Shown: in pieces, positions 24,844 through 33,600 of the stretch
Numbering within the stretch: the stretch's first letter is position 1
Layout: each line of letters starts with the position of its first letter
DNA from: Rhizobacter sp. Root1221
GTDB taxonomy: Bacteria > Pseudomonadota > Gammaproteobacteria > Burkholderiales > Burkholderiaceae_C
Assembly: GCF_001425785.1 (NCBI RefSeq)
Contig: NZ_LMDI01000042.1
Coordinates: 1 to 33,600 of the forward strand
Length of the DNA stretch: 33,600 nt
Direction: 5' to 3'
Notes under the pieces: generated by a model
What the model was told of the DNA's origin: nothing
Database searches by the model: none
The model's input: the letters and a program-made list of their open reading frames with translations, nothing else
Translations under genes and position numbers: made by a program

Positions 24844-27077
24844 ATGATGTTGAAGGGCCTCGTACCCATCAAAGACTCGATTGCCACCAGGCTTCTAAGG
24901 GTGGTGTTCTCTTTCTACATCGTTCTTGTCGTGACGGTAACGGGTGCGCAAATCACCGCGGAATATGTGCACACAAGAAATCTCGTTCTTGAAGAGTTGG
25001 AAATACTTAAGCAGGTGTTTCAGCCCTCATTGGAACAGGCGCTTTGGGAGCTCAATAATAACCAGCTGCAATCCACCCTGAATGGAATAATTAAACTTCC
25101 GAACGTTGTCGGCATAGAGGTTGTGAACTCAAAGGGGGAATATCTGGGGGAAAGGGGGAGTGTTCTACATCTGTCCGATTTGGTGCCCGCCGAAAGGGTG
25201 GATACAAGCCACCCAAGTATTGATGCGTCTTCCGGGCTTTTCTGGAAAACGTTCCAGATAAACCATCTGCGGGACAATGCCTCGTTCCGGGTGGGCGCTG
25301 TAACGATTTATTCGAGCGAAAAGATAATTGTCAACCGGCTGAAATCAAGCGTTATCTTCATGATTGCCTGCGCAATCGTCAACATAATAGGATTCTGGAT
25401 ACTTTTCCTGTTGATTTCAAGGTACTTGCTGAGCAGGCCGCTGGCGGAGCTGACGCGCGCAGCAGAGCAACTGAATTTTGACAACCTGGAGAATGTCAAA
25501 ATCGCTGTAAGCACCAAGGGAAACAACGAACTGAAAATTCTCGAGAATGCTTTCGTGGCGATGATCCGGAATCTGCTCCAAGCCCGTTCAGAGCTGTATA
25601 AAAACAAGGAGTCCCTGGAAATCAGGGTTGTGGAGCGCACTGCCGAGTTGATCGTGACGAAAGAACAGGCGGAACGGGCGAATCGCGCGAAAAGCGTCTT
25701 TCTGGCCAACATGAGCCACGAACTGCGCACGCCGCTGAATGCCGTGCTCGGATTCGCGCAATTGCTGAAGGTTGCCCCGGAGGCCACCGGGAAACAGATC
25801 GAGAGTCTGAACATCATCACCCGTAGCGGCGAACACCTGTTGAACCTGATCAACAACATCCTGGACATCTCCAAGATCGAATCCGGGCGCGTGCTGCTCG
25901 AGGAATTCCCTGCGGATCTGCACCAGGTTATCCAGGAGATGTGGTCGCTGATGCATGTCAAGGCGCAGGAGAAGGGCCTGGATTTCACGGTGGAGCAAGC
26001 CCCGGATTTTCCCCGCCGTGCAAACGTTGACTCGGGCAAGTTGCGCCAGGTGTTGATCAATCTGATCGGAAACGCCATCAAGTTCACGCAAACCGGCGGC
26101 GTGATTCTCCGTGCAGGCATCGCACACCGGGAGTCACCGGAATCGGCGCGCCTTCGATTCGAAGTGAAGGACAGCGGCCCTGGCATCCGGAAGGAAGACC
26201 TGGCGCGCCTGTTCCAACCCTTTGTGCAACTGGCTGACCAGCCTGCCAGGGACGCCGGAACCGGGCTGGGACTGGCCATCTGCAAACAGCATGTCGATCT
26301 CATGGGCGGGCACCTTGGCATTGCCAGCGAGCCAGGGCGCGGTTCGGTGTTTTACTTCGAGATTCCAGTGGCAGTGCTTTCCGCCGAGGAGACGCCCGTC
26401 GCGCTACATCACGGCCGCGTCATCGGGCTTGAAGCGGGGCAGCCGCGTTACCGAATCCTTGTCGTTGAGGATCAGGCGGAGAACCGCCTGCTCTTGTACA
26501 AGCTGCTTGAGCCGCTGGGCTTTGACCTGCGGGAAGCTGCCAATGGCAAGGAGGCGGTGGAGATATTCGAGGAATGGCATCCCCACCTGATCTGGATGGA
26601 TGTGCGCATGCCCGTCATGGACGGGAAAGAAGCCACCCGGCACATCAAATTGACCGAAGCTGGCAAACACACCAAGATCATTGCCGTCACGGCTCACGCC
26701 CTGGAGGATGAGCGGCGCGAGATATTGGCGGCAGGCTGCGATGATTTCATTCGAAAACCCTATAGGGATTCGGAGATACTCGACGCGCTGGCCAAACACC
26801 TCGGCATACGCTATCGGCATTCTGCCCCAGATTCCGCAGGTGCCGGGATCACAGCACGGGCGTTGAATGCAGATCAGTTTCGGAAACTTCCCCCGCCTCT
26901 TGTTGATGAGTTGTTGAGGGCCGCGCAATTGCTGGAAGGCCCCCGCATACTCGAGGTGATAGGTCATATCAGCAGCCTGGACCACGAGCTGGGCGAACGC
27001 CTGCGCCGCATGGCGGAGAATTTGCAGTATAAAGAGCTTCTCGAGATCCTGAATGGATTGAAGGAAGGGGAGGTCTC

Positions 27078-27081
<4 letters not shown>
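24844..27081 (+). CDS. Membrane-bound hybrid sensor histidine kinase
   Basis: A 745-residue hybrid kinase. Order: TM1 (18-39), periplasmic sensor of about 130 residues (40-169; [20 protein letters not shown], then [15 protein letters not shown]), TM2 (170-192), HAMP-like linker (to about 245), coiled coil, HisKA with H292 ([10 protein letters not shown]), HATPase with N and G boxes ([24 protein letters not shown]), receiver with phospho-acceptor D586 (IWMDVRMP) and FIRKPY. The C-terminal 70 residues are helical without a recognised HPt histidine motif. The periplasmic domain is probably the docking site of the upstream binding protein. GC is low in the sensor half (37-43% in two lines counted) and about 55% in the kinase. 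The last four bases overlap the next gene. Confidence 0.92.
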
Positions 27082-30728
<3,647 letters not shown>

Positions 30729-30766
30729 GCACGCGCGTTACCGCACGAGCAGGGACACATTCATCT

Positions 30767-31420
30767 TCAAACCGGCGCGGCCACCGACTTGCGCCGTGCC
30801 TTCCATGCGCCGAAAAGCACCAGCAGCCCCGGAATGAAGATGGCAGCCCAGATGATCTTGTCGAGGTTTTCCTTGACCCACGGGATGTTGCCGAACAGGT
30901 AGCCGGTCACCGTGATGCCGCCCACCCACAGCACCGCGCCGGCGATGTTGAACAGCGTGAACTTGCTTCGGGTCATCAGCGCCACGCCCGCCACGAACGG
31001 CGCGAACGTGCGCAGGAACGGCATGAACCGCGCGGCGATCACCGTGGCGCCGCCGTACTTCTCGTAGAACGCATGGGCCTGGTTGAACGCGTTCTTGTTG
31101 AAGAAGCGCGAGTTCTCCCACTGGAACACCTTCGGCCCGAAGTAGCGGCCGATCGCGTAGTTGGCCTGGTCGCCGAGGATGGCCGCCACGATCAGGAGGC
31201 CCATCGCCAAGGGCAGGTTCATCAGCCCCGCGCCACACAGCGCGCCCACGACGAACAGCAGCGAGTCGCCGGGCAGGAAGGGCATGATCACCAGGCCTGT
31301 TTCGACGAAGATGATCAGGAACAGCAGGGCGTACACCCAGGCGCCGTACGTGGCCACGAAGTTGGCGAGGTGCACGTCGACGTGCAGGATGAAGTCGATC
31401 AAGAACGTGACAATTTCCAT
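30767..31420 (-). CDS. DedA family inner-membrane protein
   Basis: A 217-residue DedA/SNARE-associated (VTT) family protein. Diagnostic parts are FVETGLVIMPFLPGDSLLF near residue 40-58, ILGDQANYAIGRYFG, and ARFMPFLRTFAPFVAG, which contain the acidic and arginine residues essential in E. coli DedA proteins; four or more membrane segments are present. The family acts in membrane lipid recycling, such as undecaprenyl-phosphate or phosphatidylethanolamine flipping, and in proton-motive-force balance. The ATG at 31420 has no ribosome site; TACAAT stands 7 nt upstream. It is convergent with the large hybrid kinase (38 bp between stops) and divergent from mutL. Confidence 0.92.
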   Translation of the reverse strand: MEIVTFLIDFILHVDVHLANFVATYGAWVYALLFLIIFVETGLVIMPFLPGDSLLFVVGALCGAGLMNLPLAMGLLIVAAILGDQANYAIGRYFGPKVFQWENSRFFNKNAFNQAHAFYEKYGGATVIAARFMPFLRTFAPFVAGVALMTRSKFTLFNIAGAVLWVGGITVTGYLFGNIPWVKENLDKIIWAAIFIPGLLVLFGAWKARRKSVAAPV

Positions 31421-31427
31421 AAAAAAG

Positions 31428-31433
31428 ATTGTA
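31428..31433 (-). promoter_or_regulatory. -10 hexamer 7 nt before dedA
   Basis: On the minus strand TACAAT is followed by CTTTTTT and then the dedA ATG. The arrangement mirrors that of mutL on the opposite side of the same intergenic region and again leaves no space for a ribosome site. Confidence 0.45.
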
Positions 31434-31578
31434 CGGCCCTTGGATGAGGCCCCCCAGTCGGCTGGCGCCTCCTGCCCCCAGGGGGCGACCCCGGGTCGGC
31501 CGGCAGAGCCGGTCCTCGCGGGTGGCTTGATCGTTCGCTTCGCTGCGCTCGCTCTGCTGCCGGGCGGGTGCGGTTCCC

Positions 31579-31584
31579 TACAAT
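31579..31584 (+). promoter_or_regulatory. -10 hexamer 6 nt before mutL
   Basis: TACAAT is followed by GCCCGG and then the mutL ATG. There is no ribosome site and no room for one, so the mRNA should begin at or next to the start codon. No good -35 is apparent 17 nt upstream. Confidence 0.5.
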
Positions 31585-31590
31585 GCCCGG

Positions 31591-33477
31591 ATGAACGCCG
31601 TTTTGCAGCCTCCTGAGCGCCGCCCCATCCGTGAGTTGCCCGATGAACTGATCAGCCAGATCGCGGCCGGCGAGGTGGTGGAGCGGCCGGCGTCGGTGGT
31701 GCGGGAGCTGGTGGACAACGCGTTGGACGCGGGCGCCACCGAGGTGGTGGTGAAGCTCGTGGCCGGGGGCGTGCGCAGCATCCTGATCGAGGACGACGGC
31801 CACGGCATTCCGGCCACGGAACTGCCGCTGGCATTGCGGCGTCATGCCACCAGCAAGATCGGGTCGCTGCACGACCTGGAAAGCGTGGCCACGATGGGGT
31901 TTCGCGGGGAAGCGCTGGCGGCCATCTCGTCGGTGGCCGAGGTCAGCATCTCGAGCCGCACCGAAGGTGCACCCCACGCGCAGCGCCTCGATGCGCGATC
32001 AGGCGAGCTGGCCCCGGCGGCCCGCGGCCGCGGTACCAGCGTGGAAGTGCGCGAACTGTTTTTCAACACACCGGCGCGCCGCAAGTTCCTGAAAACCGAC
32101 GCCACCGAGCTCGCCCACTGCGTGGACGCCGTGCGCCGCCACGCACTGACGCGCCCCGACGTCGGGTTCTCGGTGTGGCACGAAGGCAAGGTGGTGCAGC
32201 AGTGGCGCCGTGCGTCACCCGACCAGCGGGTGCAGGACGTGCTCGGTGGTGAGTTCATCGAACAGAGCCGCCCGGTCGACATGACCCTCGGCCCCATGCG
32301 CGTGACCGGCCGCACCGGTATTCCCGCGGCCGCGCGCGCCCGAGCCGACCAGCAATACGTCTACGTCAATGGCCGCTACGTGCGCGACAAGTTGATCGCG
32401 CACGGCATCCGCTCGGCCTACGAGGACGTGTTGCACGGCGGCCGGCAGCCGTCGTACGTGCTGTACATCGAGATCGCCCCCGACCGCGTGGACGTGAACG
32501 TCCACCCGACGAAGATCGAGGTGCGCTTCCGCGATTCACGCGAGGTGCACCAGGCCATGCGCCGTGCGGTCGAGGGCGCGCTGGCCGCGCCCCAGGCGGG
32601 CGGGGCGGTGCCCATGGCACCGGTGCAGGCGGGTATCGACACCGCCGTTGCCATGGAAGCCCTGGCCGCGGCCGACAACGAGATGTGGGCCCGTGGCCCC
32701 AAACCCGTGGCCTACAACCCGCCGTCGGAAGGGTTCGGCGCGTTCCGCCCGCCGGGCCAGCAGGTGTCGCTCGGTCTGCAGCAGGCCGCCGTGCTGTACG
32801 CCCAGGAAGTGCCCGCGGCGTACCGGGTGCCCGGGCAGTCTCCGGCCGCAGCAGCACCCGCCGCCGCACCGGCCAGCCGCCTGCCCGACGGCGACTGGCC
32901 GCTCGGCCGCGCGCTCGCCCAGGTGGGTGGGGTGTTCGTGCTGGCCGAGAACAACCACGGCCTCGTGATCGTCGACATGCATGCGGCCCACGAACGCATC
33001 GTGTACGAACGCCTGAAGGCAAGCCTCGGCACCGCCGACATCGAAGCGCAGCCGCTGCTGATCCCGGCCACGTTCCCGGCCACCGCGGAAGAGATTGCCA
33101 CGGTGGAATCCCAGGGCGACAACCTGCGCAAGCTCGGCCTCGACATCTCCGCGCTGTCGGCCACCACGCTGGCCGTGCGCTCGCGGCCCGCGGCGCTCGA
33201 TGGCGGTGACGTGGTGGAACTCGCGCGCAGCGTGATCGCCGAGCTGAGCCAGTTCGACGCCAGCACCGTGATCGAACGCGCCCAGCACGAGTTGCTGTCC
33301 ACCATGGCCTGCCACGGTGCCGTGCGGGCGAACCGCCAGCTCACGCTCGACGAGATGAACGCGCTGCTGCGCGACATGGAGCGCACCGAACGCTCCGACC
33401 AGTGCAACCACGGCCGGCCCACGTGGCGCCAGCTGACGATGAAGGAGCTGGACGGGTTGTTCTGGCGCGGGCGCTAG
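31591..33477 (+). CDS. mutL: DNA mismatch repair protein MutL, endonuclease-type
   Basis: A 628-residue MutL. The N-terminal GHKL ATPase is intact: IAAGEVVERPASVVRELVDNALDAGA, EDDGHGIP, RHATSKIGSLHDLESV, GFRGEALAAISSVA and FFNTPARRKFLK. A proline/alanine-rich linker (about 330-435) joins it to the dimerisation domain. That domain carries DMHAAHERIVYE from D462, which fits the DxHA(X)2E(X)4E metal site of nicking MutL proteins, and CNHGRPT from C605. E. coli MutL lacks these and relies on MutH. It couples MutS recognition to strand removal. In many proteobacteria the amidase gene directly precedes mutL; here about 8 kb intervene. Confidence 0.96.
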   Translation: MNAVLQPPERRPIRELPDELISQIAAGEVVERPASVVRELVDNALDAGATEVVVKLVAGGVRSILIEDDGHGIPATELPLALRRHATSKIGSLHDLESVATMGFRGEALAAISSVAEVSISSRTEGAPHAQRLDARSGELAPAARGRGTSVEVRELFFNTPARRKFLKTDATELAHCVDAVRRHALTRPDVGFSVWHEGKVVQQWRRASPDQRVQDVLGGEFIEQSRPVDMTLGPMRVTGRTGIPAAARARADQQYVYVNGRYVRDKLIAHGIRSAYEDVLHGGRQPSYVLYIEIAPDRVDVNVHPTKIEVRFRDSREVHQAMRRAVEGALAAPQAGGAVPMAPVQAGIDTAVAMEALAAADNEMWARGPKPVAYNPPSEGFGAFRPPGQQVSLGLQQAAVLYAQEVPAAYRVPGQSPAAAAPAAAPASRLPDGDWPLGRALAQVGGVFVLAENNHGLVIVDMHAAHERIVYERLKASLGTADIEAQPLLIPATFPATAEEIATVESQGDNLRKLGLDISALSATTLAVRSRPAALDGGDVVELARSVIAELSQFDASTVIERAQHELLSTMACHGAVRANRQLTLDEMNALLRDMERTERSDQCNHGRPTWRQLTMKELDGLFWRGR

Positions 33478-33600
33478 CTAGGCCCGACACACACCGGGCA
33501 GTCATCCCGTACATGGACGCCCCTGTTTCGCAAGCACTTTGTTGGCATGGTCTGGCTGGCAGGAAGAGAGTTGCACCCGTACATCCGGACTTTGAAGTTG

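Larger units (their letters stand above)
31421..31590. promoter_or_regulatory. Divergent dedA/mutL promoter region with GC-rich palindromes
   Basis: TACAAT on the minus strand (31433-31428) lies 7 nt before the dedA ATG, and TACAAT on the plus strand (31579-31584) lies 6 nt before the mutL ATG, so both transcripts may be leaderless. Between them are GC-rich palindromes, for example GCCCCC-A-GGGGGC (31474-31486) and GACCC-C-GGGTC just after it, then a CGCTTCGCTGCGCTCGCT-type stretch. These resemble dispersed intergenic repeats of Burkholderiales, a comparison from memory. Confidence 0.5.

Overview
The window is GC-rich DNA (60-nt lines I counted in the native parts are about 60-70% GC) that looks like a chromosomal segment of a betaproteobacterium of the order Burkholderiales, probably near the Rhizobacter/Leptothrix/Methylibium group. 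The basis is the gene content: a Bug-type TctC receptor, XerD, an RluF-like enzyme with a long basic low-complexity N-terminus, a queG-tsaE-amiC...mutL cluster, and a MutL carrying the metal-site motif of the endonuclease class. The genus is an inference and I did no search.

Layout. (1) 100-3075: a PEBP/YbhB protein, a saccharopine-dehydrogenase-like oxidoreductase, a small lipoprotein, and a DUF2975 membrane protein paired with a small HTH regulator behind a palindromic promoter element. (2) 3206-8828: a sugar-use operon with a LacI-type palindrome, a cytoplasmic GH1 beta-glucosidase and a complete CUT1 ABC importer resembling glucose transporter GtsABCD (binding protein, two permeases, ATPase), which would import a glucoside or glucose and hydrolyse it inside the cell. 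(3) 8837-15979: a perfect hairpin/palindrome, a GFA-family zinc protein, a DUF1800/DUF1501 exported pair, an Omp85-like outer-membrane protein, a methyltransferase and a small secreted protein of unknown role. (4) 16015-19428, minus strand: tctC, xerD and an rluF-like gene tightly packed; rluF contains four 63-bp tandem repeats. (5) 19633-23418: an AEC carrier, then queG, tsaE and amiC. (6) 23419-30728: a region of different composition that begins with an IS1595-type transposase remnant and carries a three-gene sensory module: periplasmic binding protein, membrane hybrid histidine kinase, and a 1216-residue soluble REC-PAS-PAS-PAS-kinase-REC-REC-HPt protein. (7) 30767-33477: dedA and mutL, divergent, both with a -10-like hexamer only 6-7 nt from the start codon.

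The most interesting region is the sensory module. It sits between amiC and mutL, genes that are close neighbours in many proteobacteria; it starts at 37-45% GC and rises stepwise to native GC inside the last gene; and it encodes a complete multi-step phosphorelay without any DNA-binding or enzymatic output domain. A second theme is the number of genes with a TANAAT-like hexamer exactly 6 nt before the start codon (saccharopine-like gene, queG, mutL, perhaps AEC; 7 nt for dedA), which suggests leaderless transcripts. No tRNA, rRNA or CRISPR array was recognised.
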